A DNA stretch of 64,000 nt from Candidatus Poribacteria bacterium (lineage in GTDB: Bacteria > Poribacteria > WGA-4E > WGA-3G), in the NCBI GenBank assembly GCA_003635255.1, contig PYJC01000055.1:1-64000 (forward strand). The letters are read 5' to 3'. Made by a program: the position numbers and the translations under genes. A model generated the notes under the pieces. It worked only from the letters and a program-made list of their open reading frames with translations, was not told the DNA's origin and ran no database searches. Shown here one piece after another: positions 1-9,125 of the stretch. How positions within the stretch are numbered: the first letter of the stretch is position 1; each line of letters starts with the position of its first letter.

Positions 1-97
1 TATTAAGCGGCTCCCCGAAGCTTATCGCAGCCTGTCACGCCCTTCGTCGACTCCTGGCACCAAGGCATCCACCGTAAGCCCTTAGTAGCTTGATAAG
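1..97 (-). rRNA. 23S rRNA, 5' end (partial, runs off window)
   Basis: Reverse complement reads ...CAAGCTACTAAGGGCTTACGGTGGATGCCTTGG..., the conserved 5' start of bacterial 23S rRNA. Confidence 0.93.
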
Positions 98-181
98 TAA
101 TATCATTCTACCGATTTACCCTCTCTATGCAATTGTCAAAGAACAACGCCTATATGTTAAGCGTAGAACGCTTATAGGCGA

Positions 182-254
182 TGGAGATGAGCGGAGTTGA
201 ACCGCTGACCTTCTGGTTGCAAACCAGACGCTCTCCCAACTGAGCTACACCCCC
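182..254 (-). tRNA. tRNA-Ala (anticodon TGC)
   Basis: Reverse complement GGGGGTGTAGCTCAGTTGGGAGAGCGTCTGGTTTGCAAACCAGAAGGTCAGCGGTTCAACTCCGCTCATCTCCA folds as a canonical cloverleaf; loop TTTGCAA gives anticodon TGC; CCA not encoded. Confidence 0.95.
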
Positions 255-269
255 ATGTGGTACCTTTTA

Positions 270-299
270 AGTATACCACAACCGTAATATGAATGTCAA
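270..299 (-). promoter_or_regulatory. sigma70-type promoter P1 of tRNA-Ala/23S
   Basis: Minus strand TTGACA (294-299), 18-nt spacer, TATACT (270-275); A/T-rich tract upstream. Confidence 0.7.
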
Positions 300-398
300 A
301 TTTATTTTCAAAATTTACCAAGGGAGGGATTGCACCTCACCGTCAGTTTTTTCAACTGATGCCCCTATCTTGAGCAATTGGCACACAAAGCAAGATTA

Positions 399-427
399 AG
401 TATACCACAATAATTTGAGAATGTCAA
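399..427 (-). promoter_or_regulatory. sigma70-type promoter P2 of tRNA-Ala/23S
   Basis: Minus strand TTGACA (422-427), 17-nt spacer, TATACT (399-404); same flanking AAAATAAATTTGACATT as P1 and P3. Confidence 0.75.
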
Positions 428-491
428 ATTTATTTTGCGAAAATTTTCCAAAAACATGGATTTCGTTGAATTTTAACCAACGCCGAAGTTA

Positions 492-520
492 AGTATATCA
501 CAAAACCTGAAAAATGTCAA
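492..520 (-). promoter_or_regulatory. sigma70-type promoter P3 of tRNA-Ala/23S
   Basis: Minus strand TTGACA (515-520), 17-nt spacer, TATACT (492-497). Confidence 0.75.
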
Positions 521-901
521 ATTTATTTTTTTTCCCAGCCGGAAACCGTCAGCTATCAGCAATCCGTAGAGGAATTCGGCACTGCTTTCGGGCATCCGGT
601 GTTTTTAACCTCCTAAATCCCCTCATCAGAGAATTTTAAGAGAAAACGCGTAAGTCCTAAAAATGTTACACCAGTGTAACATTGGGTATAAATGGGTTAT
701 CGGGAAAAACCCAGTCGTTGTAAGGGTTCAGAGACAATTGTATTGTTGCTTTCCGTTGCAAAAAAAAAATAATTTGGCGAAAAGTGGGTTCGTCGAGGCA
801 CGGGGCCCTCGACGAACAACGTTTTGGGAGAACTAAGTCATAACTAACAAACAGCGGAAATCCATTACATAAACCTTAAGCATTGCCTGCGTCTGCTCCG
901 G

Positions 902-3900
902 TTAATTCCCTCCGATCACTGTCTCTTGATCTGTATCTGGACGGCTTCCGAGCCAAAGTTTAATGGCAGGACTGCTCGCTACGATCCGCTGTCCGACTGA
1001 TGCGTTGACAACAATGGTGTATGGACGCGTCTGCTGTGTACCGATGAAAGGATTCCGACGTAACTGATTACTACCCGTCGTAATAATATTCGGCACAAGG
1101 GTCAAGGTTGCTTCCGTTTGATTCCTTCGGAGCAAGGTATTTTGTCGCTGGAGGCGGACACCGAAGGGTAAACCGACAGCGGTAAGGTTCAGGTTTTGTC
1201 GATTGCCGTTTTTTCGATCAACTTTGACGACGATATCAATCCGTGCATCTGGGGTCACGACAATCTCCTCCAATTCTGTTGATAACACAATAGGTGAGGT
1301 CTCCGTGACGCTGACGACAACGTTTTTCCGTTGAACAGTCTGATCGTTATTCTGAATTCGATAGATTTCAACGGGCGTTGCGGCGCGACGGTATTCATTA
1401 CCGGTAGCGGTCGTGACGGAACCGACAACTTGAACAACACGTGGCAGCAGTTCAGCATCGGATGCGGCGGTGAGCGTAATGTATCCCTGCGTTGTACCAG
1501 CACCAGAAAGAATTGCGCTCTCGCTTGCGATGACACCCGGCGGTAAGTTTTCAACAGAGAGTAGTATCGGTTCTGTAAATCCGACGCGGCGTTGCAATGT
1601 CACATCTAATAAGACAGTTCCGCCACGTCCGATATTCGGGTTATCGGGTGTTACAGCAATGGCAAAATCGGGTTTTGTTGGGCGGACATCTAAGTGGTAA
1701 ACGTACCCCGCGCCACCGTTGCCCGCAATATCTTCAACTCGGACAGCATACTCACCGGGTTCATTGAAACTGTAATCAATAATAGCGTTGCGTCTGCCGC
1801 CAATACCGGCATTATTTGCCAACACCTGCCCGTTTGCATCAAGCAATGTGAGAGATGGACTCAATGGCGAATTCAGACGTTCTGCAGAAGCAGTGAGCGA
1901 ATACCCACCTATATCTGCAAAGAACCCCCACGGTCCATAGCCATTCGTAATTTTGACGAGAATCTTGTTCCTGCCTTTAGAGATGGGTAACTGGATAACA
2001 TCATCGGCGCGGCGCAGCGGACGGTGGACGTATTTACTAAAAACAAGCTTATCGTTCACCCATATCTTGATGGTATCGTCAGAACCGAGAGACAAGAGAT
2101 AGTTCTGATCTCGGTCAGATTCAAGATAGGTTAAGGCGTAGCCTGTAACATCGTCTTCGGGGACATTCGAGAAGACATTCTCACCTCTGCGATTGGTTTT
2201 ATACCACCCTATTTTTCGACCATCTTTGCCGATGTACTCTTTATCGAAATCGATCTCGGTTTCAGGCGGATAGACGGTATCAAAGCCTTTCTCATCAACG
2301 TTATCAAACGGGAAGATTACCCACCACGGACCGAGGCTTGTGCCTTCTGAGATCGTAAAGCGGTAATAATCTATCTCACCGGGTTCAGAGATACGTCCAC
2401 TGATTGCGCCGGGGATTGTGATGTGTTGTGCGTGTTCGAGCTGGCGTGCGATGAGTTCACCCAACCGTTGTGCTTCTTGCGCAACGAATGCGATAATACG
2501 GTCGCGTTCAGTCAGTGTAATGTCTGCGTTCTCCTTCGCCGCCATACGTGTAATGGTGCTTGTCCATTCTTCTGCAGAGAGTGCCCGGTTGCTCGGTGAA
2601 CGGAGTTCATGGCAAGCACTACACTTCGTTTCAAAAAGGATTTCGGATTCGGAAGAATGTGTCGCGACATCTTGTGTAGCGACCTCGTTTGATGTGGACT
2701 GAAGTTCGACCGCTGCTTCAATAGTTTCAGGATGCGCGTTGATGACGAATGGGAAGATGCCGTACGGCGTACGAATCTGTTTGAGTCCCGGCTGATCATC
2801 GGCTGTTAATTTGACCTGCCACTCGGTTTCGGGTAGATTTTCGCCGCCAATAACGCACTGAACAATATTGGCTTTCAGAGAAGAAGGGGGACCATATAAC
2901 AATTGATTGGTCTTTGTTGGTGAATGACCTTGCCCAGTATCTGCATCAGGAAGCGTTCCACCCGCTGGGAAAAGATAGGTATTGTAAGGGAGAACACCGC
3001 CTGTTAATCGATAAACGGAATCTGGATTGCCGCGATGTAACAGATCTCGAATACGTAGGAGATAGGGACCGTCGTCCGGAAGGGTCATATCAATGAGTGG
3101 ATCAAGACTATAGAACCCGTTACTGCGTGCAAGTTCAACGCCTTTGGCATCAAAAACAGAGATCGTTGGATTGAAGAACTGTTGGCTGATGTTGTTAAGT
3201 CGATACGCTTTGACGCTAAACACGTATCGTTGTCCTTTAGTCCCTTCAAACACGTAATAATCTTCATCGCCGCCTGGATTAATAACGCCGTTGATGAGGC
3301 TTGGTAATTCAATAGTAGTAGCGGATTCCGGATCGTTATTCGACTCGGTCTCAATGATATCTGGGGTTTGGCTAACTTCAAAGGGCCATGCGGTAGAAGT
3401 GCCGTGCTTGCCGACGATCCGAATTTCGCGAAGCCCGATAGGTGCGTCTGGTGCGATAGATAATTCAGCAGTTAACCCAGCACTGGCTCTTGCCGCTGAT
3501 GTGAGATAGGCTACGATTTGTGTTTGTGCCTCTGCGTCAATTTCCGCGCCTTTCTCAGTAATCATCCGTTGCACGGTGGCTTTCCACTGCGCGGGTGTCA
3601 TTGATCGATTGCTTGGAGATCGGAGTTCATGGCACTGTCCGCAATTCGCTTCAAAGACAGGCTTATGGGTGTCATCAATCTCACCACCAGCGGGGTGAAG
3701 TTTAGCAGTAACCCCGGGTTCTCCTTCAATAATGACCTCGTGTGCATCCTCTAAATCGGAACCCTGAATAGCAACCTCAACAGTCATCCCGGGTTGCCCG
3801 CCTGCTGGAAATAGGGAATTGAGTCGCGGGGTCCCTTGTGCAAACGTGGGGAGACTGATTGAAATAAAGAACAGTGTGAAAAGGGTTCGGAGCATACTTG

Positions 3901-3961
3901 TGAGGCTATATCGCCTCGCTAAAATGGACATAGTATCGGTACGCATCGTGAAGTCCTCCAA
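902..3961 (-). CDS. Secreted protein with pre-peptidase C-terminal-like domains and two c-type cytochrome modules
   Basis: 1019 aa ORF with hydrophobic N-terminus; two similar modules CGQCHELRSPSNR... and CSACHELRSPSNR...; bacterial PPC-like segments (DEDYYVFEGTKGQRYVFSV; IDYYRFTISEG). Confidence 0.75.
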   Translation of the reverse strand: MEDFTMRTDTMSILARRYSLTSMLRTLFTLFFISISLPTFAQGTPRLNSLFPAGGQPGMTVEVAIQGSDLEDAHEVIIEGEPGVTAKLHPAGGEIDDTHKPVFEANCGQCHELRSPSNRSMTPAQWKATVQRMITEKGAEIDAEAQTQIVAYLTSAARASAGLTAELSIAPDAPIGLREIRIVGKHGTSTAWPFEVSQTPDIIETESNNDPESATTIELPSLINGVINPGGDEDYYVFEGTKGQRYVFSVKAYRLNNISQQFFNPTISVFDAKGVELARSNGFYSLDPLIDMTLPDDGPYLLRIRDLLHRGNPDSVYRLTGGVLPYNTYLFPAGGTLPDADTGQGHSPTKTNQLLYGPPSSLKANIVQCVIGGENLPETEWQVKLTADDQPGLKQIRTPYGIFPFVINAHPETIEAAVELQSTSNEVATQDVATHSSESEILFETKCSACHELRSPSNRALSAEEWTSTITRMAAKENADITLTERDRIIAFVAQEAQRLGELIARQLEHAQHITIPGAISGRISEPGEIDYYRFTISEGTSLGPWWVIFPFDNVDEKGFDTVYPPETEIDFDKEYIGKDGRKIGWYKTNRRGENVFSNVPEDDVTGYALTYLESDRDQNYLLSLGSDDTIKIWVNDKLVFSKYVHRPLRRADDVIQLPISKGRNKILVKITNGYGPWGFFADIGGYSLTASAERLNSPLSPSLTLLDANGQVLANNAGIGGRRNAIIDYSFNEPGEYAVRVEDIAGNGGAGYVYHLDVRPTKPDFAIAVTPDNPNIGRGGTVLLDVTLQRRVGFTEPILLSVENLPPGVIASESAILSGAGTTQGYITLTAASDAELLPRVVQVVGSVTTATGNEYRRAATPVEIYRIQNNDQTVQRKNVVVSVTETSPIVLSTELEEIVVTPDARIDIVVKVDRKNGNRQNLNLTAVGLPFGVRLQRQNTLLRRNQTEATLTLVPNIITTGSNQLRRNPFIGTQQTRPYTIVVNASVGQRIVASSPAIKLWLGSRPDTDQETVIGGN

Positions 3962-3978
3962 AAGTGGATAGCAGAAGT

Positions 3979-5082
3979 CTACTCTAACTCGTGGGTTAAC
4001 GTCCGTCTGCGGAGATTCCAGAGTCGTACTTTGCCATCGCGACCACCTGCTGCCACAAATTCACCATCCGGACTGAATTTTACTGCGTAAACAGCGTCGG
4101 TCGATTCATCGAAAGCTCTATAGCGGTTCCCTGACCGAATATTCCAGATAATCACGGAATTGTCTGCGCTACCGGAGGCAATCATTGCTGCGCGATTGCT
4201 GGCGCGTCTTGGTAACACAAATCCGGCATCAACACTATAAACAGCACCTTGATGTCCATTGTATTCCCGAACAAGTGCCCCTGTCATCTCCAGTGAGTCT
4301 CGTCCGACTGCGATCTCTTCATCACCTTCTGCGGGTGTAACGCGCCATGTTCGGACAGTGTTATCAGCAGATCCAGAGACTATTACGCCTTCTTCGACTG
4401 AATACGCGAGGCTATAGACTGCGTCATCGTTAGCATCAAAGTTCACTAAGACGTTGAAAGTGTTCGGATTCCATACTTTTATGGTTTTATCTTCACTTCC
4501 GGTGACAAAGTACGTACCTCGTGGGTGATACAAGGCACATAGAACCCTCCCGACGTGTTGGGTAAGCCACTTCGCTTGTTCGTCTATCGAATCCTCGGCA
4601 TCCTCAAGCATTGCTACATCAATGACAGCACTATATTCATCCATACTGGCAGTGAGCAGGGTTGTGTTATTTGGACTGAGCGCGATAGATTCAATGGTAT
4701 CGCCATGAATCTCAAAACTTTTTATCAACGCTTCGGAGGCGACATCCCAAATCCGTATTTCGCCGCTTTCGGAGGCAACACCGCCCCCGGCATAGAGTCT
4801 CAAGGATGACGTTTGTTGGTCGTCCGTAGCTGCGAACTTGAGACTTCGGACCTCGCCAGCGTGTGGCTCATACGTGTGAATGATCCGTTGTGTTTCCAAG
4901 TCCCAGAGTTCAATCCACTGATATTTCCCGACAGCAAGCGTTTTCCCATCAGGCCCAAATTCAAGTGACCAGATCGGTGACAGCGGTTGGTCCGCGAAAC
5001 TGATCGGTGTTATGAAGATGATGTAGGATGCTGCTATCAGGCTTCCTATGTTGCGGAGAATCAGAAAAAAGGTGCGAAGCAT
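3979..5082 (-). CDS. WD40 repeat protein with signal peptide
   Basis: Repeated WD40-like blades (GSEDKTIKVWNP, GSADNTVRTWRV, GSADNSVIIWNI, GGRDGKVRLWNL). Confidence 0.9.
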   Translation of the reverse strand: MLRTFFLILRNIGSLIAASYIIFITPISFADQPLSPIWSLEFGPDGKTLAVGKYQWIELWDLETQRIIHTYEPHAGEVRSLKFAATDDQQTSSLRLYAGGGVASESGEIRIWDVASEALIKSFEIHGDTIESIALSPNNTTLLTASMDEYSAVIDVAMLEDAEDSIDEQAKWLTQHVGRVLCALYHPRGTYFVTGSEDKTIKVWNPNTFNVLVNFDANDDAVYSLAYSVEEGVIVSGSADNTVRTWRVTPAEGDEEIAVGRDSLEMTGALVREYNGHQGAVYSVDAGFVLPRRASNRAAMIASGSADNSVIIWNIRSGNRYRAFDESTDAVYAVKFSPDGEFVAAGGRDGKVRLWNLRRRTLTHELE

Positions 5083-5189
5083 AGGTGCCTACTCACTGTT
5101 AGTTATCGGTTGTCAGTATTCGGTTATCAGTCAACGGGTTCTTGATGCTCGTTAAAACCAAAAACTGATAACCGAATATTGTTAACGAT

Positions 5190-6527
5190 CTAAGCGAGTA
5201 CTCCACGAATCGGTCTACCGCCACGTGAGAGCACAATGCGGACTCCATCTGAGGATTCAAGGTGTTGATTGTAATCAATACCGAGCGACTTATAGAGCGT
5301 TGCTGACAAATCTTCCGGGCGTACCGGCGTTTCGGCAGGCTCCGTTCCGAGCGGATCCGAAGCCCCGATGACTTGTCCACCTTGGACCCCGCCACCCGCC
5401 AACATGATCGAGAAGACACGGGAATGATGGTCACGTCCGGCGTTTCTGTTGATGACCGGCGTTCTACCAAACTCACCCATCGCGATGACGAGCGTAGATT
5501 CCAATAATCCGCGATCGTTCAGATCTGTGATTAAGGTAGCCATTGTTTGATCGAAAGCATTGAGTTTTCCCGGTAAAGATGAGAAGATATTGTTGTGATT
5601 ATCCCATCCACCGTTACTGACTGTGACGAAGTTAACACCTGCTTCAACGAGTCTCCTCGCGAGGAGGCAGCTTTGTCCGAATGTGTCCCGTCGATATGCG
5701 TCGCGCGTTTTACCGGGTTCGGCATTGAGATCAAATGCGGCACGCGCATCATCGGAACTCATCAGGTTGTAAGCGGAAGTATAGAAATTGTCAACTGCTT
5801 CGGCAGCTGGGTTGGCTGACTCGTATTTTTTGAAGGCAGAATCAACGGCTTGACGTAAAGAGCGTCGCCGTTCAACGCGTTCAAAAGAGACACCTTTAGG
5901 GGGTTCAAGATCACGGACCTTGAAGTTCTTGCTTGCGGGGTTTCCGCCAGGTGAGAAAGGTGCGAGCGATGCGCCTAAGAATCCACCACCGCCATAAGCG
6001 ACAGGTGCTGGTACAGAAATATAAGGCGGTAAAGCACTCCGCTGTTCTTTGAGTTCGGAGACAACAGCACCGTACCCTGGAACAGCAAAACCGGGTAAGG
6101 GTTGATAGCCTGTCATCATATAGTGTGTTCCACGCTCATGCGCCGCCTCTGGGGAGGTCATTGAACGGATGATGCAGAGTTTATCGGTCTGTTGTGCGAG
6201 TCTGGGAAGATGTTCACTAATTTGGATGCCGTTGACATTTGTCGCTATCGGCTTGAAAAGCCCGCGAATTTCTTCAGGTGCATCCGGTTTAAGGTCCCAC
6301 ATGTCGAGGTGGCTTGGTCCACCGCCTAACCAGACAAGAATAACGGATGTGGCAGTACCGAGAGAGGTTCTCGCCCCGCTAACGCTTGCTTCTGCGGTTG
6401 CGGCTTCCGCTTTGAGCCGGAAAAGGTCCGTGAGGCTTAATCCAAACAAGCCCAAGGCACCTGCTTTGAGAAAGTCCCGACGATAAAATCCTTCACAATC
6501 CGTGTGTATGCATCTGTTTTTAGCCAT
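5190..6527 (-). CDS. DUF1501 domain-containing protein (Tat signal)
   Basis: YRRDFLKAGALGLFGLSLTDLF Tat-like motif; WLGGGPSHLDMWDLKPDAP, GEFGRTPVINRNAGRDHH. Start moved to MAKNR because the upstream part of the ORF is a dispersed hairpin repeat. Confidence 0.9.
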   Translation of the reverse strand: MAKNRCIHTDCEGFYRRDFLKAGALGLFGLSLTDLFRLKAEAATAEASVSGARTSLGTATSVILVWLGGGPSHLDMWDLKPDAPEEIRGLFKPIATNVNGIQISEHLPRLAQQTDKLCIIRSMTSPEAAHERGTHYMMTGYQPLPGFAVPGYGAVVSELKEQRSALPPYISVPAPVAYGGGGFLGASLAPFSPGGNPASKNFKVRDLEPPKGVSFERVERRRSLRQAVDSAFKKYESANPAAEAVDNFYTSAYNLMSSDDARAAFDLNAEPGKTRDAYRRDTFGQSCLLARRLVEAGVNFVTVSNGGWDNHNNIFSSLPGKLNAFDQTMATLITDLNDRGLLESTLVIAMGEFGRTPVINRNAGRDHHSRVFSIMLAGGGVQGGQVIGASDPLGTEPAETPVRPEDLSATLYKSLGIDYNQHLESSDGVRIVLSRGGRPIRGVLA

Positions 6528-6624
6528 GGTTTCTCTCCTTGTGCTACGGGAATGGTTTTCAGTACGATTTTTTCTACGAAAAAATCTTACCGATAACAAT
6601 TCCTCGTCGTGCGGTATTTACACA

Positions 6625-8067
6625 TCAATTGCGCGAAGATCGCTTGCGTAGTCTATTTATCCACCTTTGCGCTTTCGCGATGTTGGTGTCAAACGGTTCT
6701 TTCATCTCAAAATATTCTGTATGTCCTGCATATATCTGATGCCAATCCACGATACAAGGCATCTGTTTTTGGGTAAGGGTTCGCATCAGGAAAGATCGGA
6801 CTTTTGCCCGGGTATCCTGTGGCGCATTGTTAATAGCATACTTAATTTGTTCATCAGTGATAACGCGCTCCATCAGCCCCTGTGCTTGCAGTGCGTAGTA
6901 GAGCCCGCTGTCTGTCTGAATATTATGATACTCTAAATCTTGGCTTTTAATCCATGGGTCATCCCAATCAAGTTTCTCTTCGTTAATAAAAGTTTCGAGC
7001 AACCATTTTTTCGCAGCCCAATCAACACGCGGGATAACGCTTTCCCAATCTTTCTCAAGATCATTGAGTATAGACTCCCATGCAGAAAGCACCCACTCGG
7101 TTTCCTCGTCGCGTTCGGTGATGAGAGCTTGAACAAAGTTGAGATACTCCCTTTGTAAATCAATAGCAGAAATTGTTTTCCCAGATTTAAGTTCAACTCG
7201 CCAGGTGAAAGTACTATCACGAGAGATGTGCCGAATCGCGTATACCGGATCAGCAAGTTCAAAACCTGGGAGCGGTAGTTTTTCGCCGTGCATTTCGTGG
7301 AAGGCTTCAATTGCCGTGAGTAATAGCGAAGTAGCGCCTATTTTGAGTGCAGTTGCGTACTCCGACATATTAGAATCACCGACAAGGAGATGGAGCCGAC
7401 GGTATTTTGTGTAATCGCTGAGCGGTTCATCTCGCGTATTGATGATGGCACGACTAAACTGAATCCATTCATAAATTTCGGTGACAATGTGATCGGCACG
7501 TTGCGAAATCTGATAATTTTGTTGCTCACTTAACTCCTGCTGGAAATCACCAAACTCAATCATCTCATCATAAACACCGACTCTACCGGCACCGGCATAA
7601 ATTTGTCGGGTAACGAAGAACGGCATGAGCGTTGGAATGACAACTCGGTAAAATGGTACATCTCGGCTGACTTGAAAGTTTTCATGGCACCCAAAGGTTG
7701 CGCCTGTGAAATGGTCGATATTGTTTTTGAAGAAAGCAGTCGGCAACCCTGTATCAGCTAGGATACTGTTGATAATACATTCAATAGCTTTATCGTAAGC
7801 GACAAGATCAAAGAGCGTTCCGCATTCAGGTGTCGCATATTCGAGATGCCCCATATCAATGTAAAGCCGCCCACCATTGAACAGGAACCCGCCGTTGCCG
7901 GGGGGTTCGCCCCAGTCTCGGTAATGGATATCGCGAAGACCGAGTTCAAGCACATCGAAAACATAGTCCCGAACGCGCGCCGCAACGCCTTCAGAAGTGC
8001 CACGAACTCGTTCAGTATCTGTCATGCATCCAAATTCGGTTTCGATTCCAAAAATGCGCTTGTTCAT
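6625..8067 (-). CDS. pafA: Pup--protein ligase PafA
   Basis: IFGIETEFG, HLEYATPECGTLFDLVAYDKA, NTRDEPLSDYTKYRRLHLLVGDSNMSE, C-terminal VDW...DPF-like tail as in PafA rather than Dop. Confidence 0.93.
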   Translation of the reverse strand: MNKRIFGIETEFGCMTDTERVRGTSEGVAARVRDYVFDVLELGLRDIHYRDWGEPPGNGGFLFNGGRLYIDMGHLEYATPECGTLFDLVAYDKAIECIINSILADTGLPTAFFKNNIDHFTGATFGCHENFQVSRDVPFYRVVIPTLMPFFVTRQIYAGAGRVGVYDEMIEFGDFQQELSEQQNYQISQRADHIVTEIYEWIQFSRAIINTRDEPLSDYTKYRRLHLLVGDSNMSEYATALKIGATSLLLTAIEAFHEMHGEKLPLPGFELADPVYAIRHISRDSTFTWRVELKSGKTISAIDLQREYLNFVQALITERDEETEWVLSAWESILNDLEKDWESVIPRVDWAAKKWLLETFINEEKLDWDDPWIKSQDLEYHNIQTDSGLYYALQAQGLMERVITDEQIKYAINNAPQDTRAKVRSFLMRTLTQKQMPCIVDWHQIYAGHTEYFEMKEPFDTNIAKAQRWINRLRKRSSRN

Positions 8068-8256
8068 TTTTTAATAGCCATCAGTTATCAGTTGTCAGCC
8101 ATCGGTTAAGAGGTTTCTGTGAAATCAACCGGTAAAACGTGTTTCATAGTGAAACCTATAATGCAGACTTTTACAAGACGTGCGATAAATCGCACTACTA
8201 CAAACGCGTCTCTGCTAAGAAACAAGTGTATGCGTGATTGTAAATTTTACCGATCC

Positions 8257-9027
8257 TTATTTCAGTGCGGCTTCAATCTCCTGAGCGGTAAGCAGTCGGA
8301 ATTTGCTTGCGCCTTGTTGTGATGCTTCTAAAACGCCAACTTCAATTTCGCCTTCCTCACGAGCGGTATCAATAATCTCGTCCATCTGTGTAGTATTTAA
8401 CTGAGTATCTTCGGATTCTGTTTCTTCTGGCTCCCGTGCGCTCAATTCTTTTCCGACCGCCCAGGTTTCTAAACCCAATTGGAGTGCAGTGGTCAAATCT
8501 CTGTCCGCGTCAGTTTGTGCGGCAGTGAGATAGTTTTGCATTCCGGTCTCAATCGCCCCTGTTCCACCGATAACAGCGAAAGAGGAATTCGCTCGGACAA
8601 TACCGTCAAAGTTGATTCCAGTAAATTGATTTTTCTCAGAAGTGCTGCCGAGTTCAGCGAGCAGCATTTTGATGATATACGCTTCACCGACAATGGACTC
8701 AAATGCCTGTTTAAAAGCAGGTGCCAAGGTATAGTTAGTTAGCCGGTGTAGATTTATATCTTCAGTAGCATTTTGGAAGCCTTGGACACTGGCAGTATCG
8801 GTAACAAGCATCCGGAGGCGTTCAATATCCGCCGGGTGTCCGATTGCGGAAAGTGCGATCCGGTCATGTACCTCAAAGATTTTACGTTGTCCCTTGCTAA
8901 CAGTCAAGAGCATCATGCCTTCGTTGTAGGTAATACCGACGACGGGGCTGCCGGGTCGGAGTTGATCCTCGATGTAATCTTGTCGGTCCTGAATCGCTTC
9001 TATCCAGCGATACGGTTCATCTCGCAT
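8257..9027 (-). CDS. prcA: Proteasome subunit alpha PrcA
   Basis: PYRWIEAIQDRQDYIEDQLRPGSPVVGITYNEGMMLLTVSKGQRKIFEVHDRIALSAIGHPADIERLR; located between prcB and pafA. Confidence 0.9.
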   Translation of the reverse strand: MRDEPYRWIEAIQDRQDYIEDQLRPGSPVVGITYNEGMMLLTVSKGQRKIFEVHDRIALSAIGHPADIERLRMLVTDTASVQGFQNATEDINLHRLTNYTLAPAFKQAFESIVGEAYIIKMLLAELGSTSEKNQFTGINFDGIVRANSSFAVIGGTGAIETGMQNYLTAAQTDADRDLTTALQLGLETWAVGKELSAREPEETESEDTQLNTTQMDEIIDTAREEGEIEVGVLEASQQGASKFRLLTAQEIEAALK

Positions 9028-9125
9028 TCTTTTAATAGTTGTCGGTTGTCAGTACGATTTTTCTGCGAAAAATCTTTCAGTTGTCAGTTACAACTCTCAC
9101 TGTGAGGCAAACTAACAACCGATGA

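Noticed and set aside
1255-1554. Many short ORFs in the track antisense to or overlapping large genes (e.g. 1255-1554, 2418-2702, 13206-13922, 41192-41701)
   Set aside because: They lie inside well-supported coding genes in other frames and have no recognisable domain.
5095-5185. Possible CRISPR array from the repeated TTATCAGTTGTCAG tracts
   Set aside because: Units are short, degenerate and contiguous, with no constant-length unique spacers and no cas genes.
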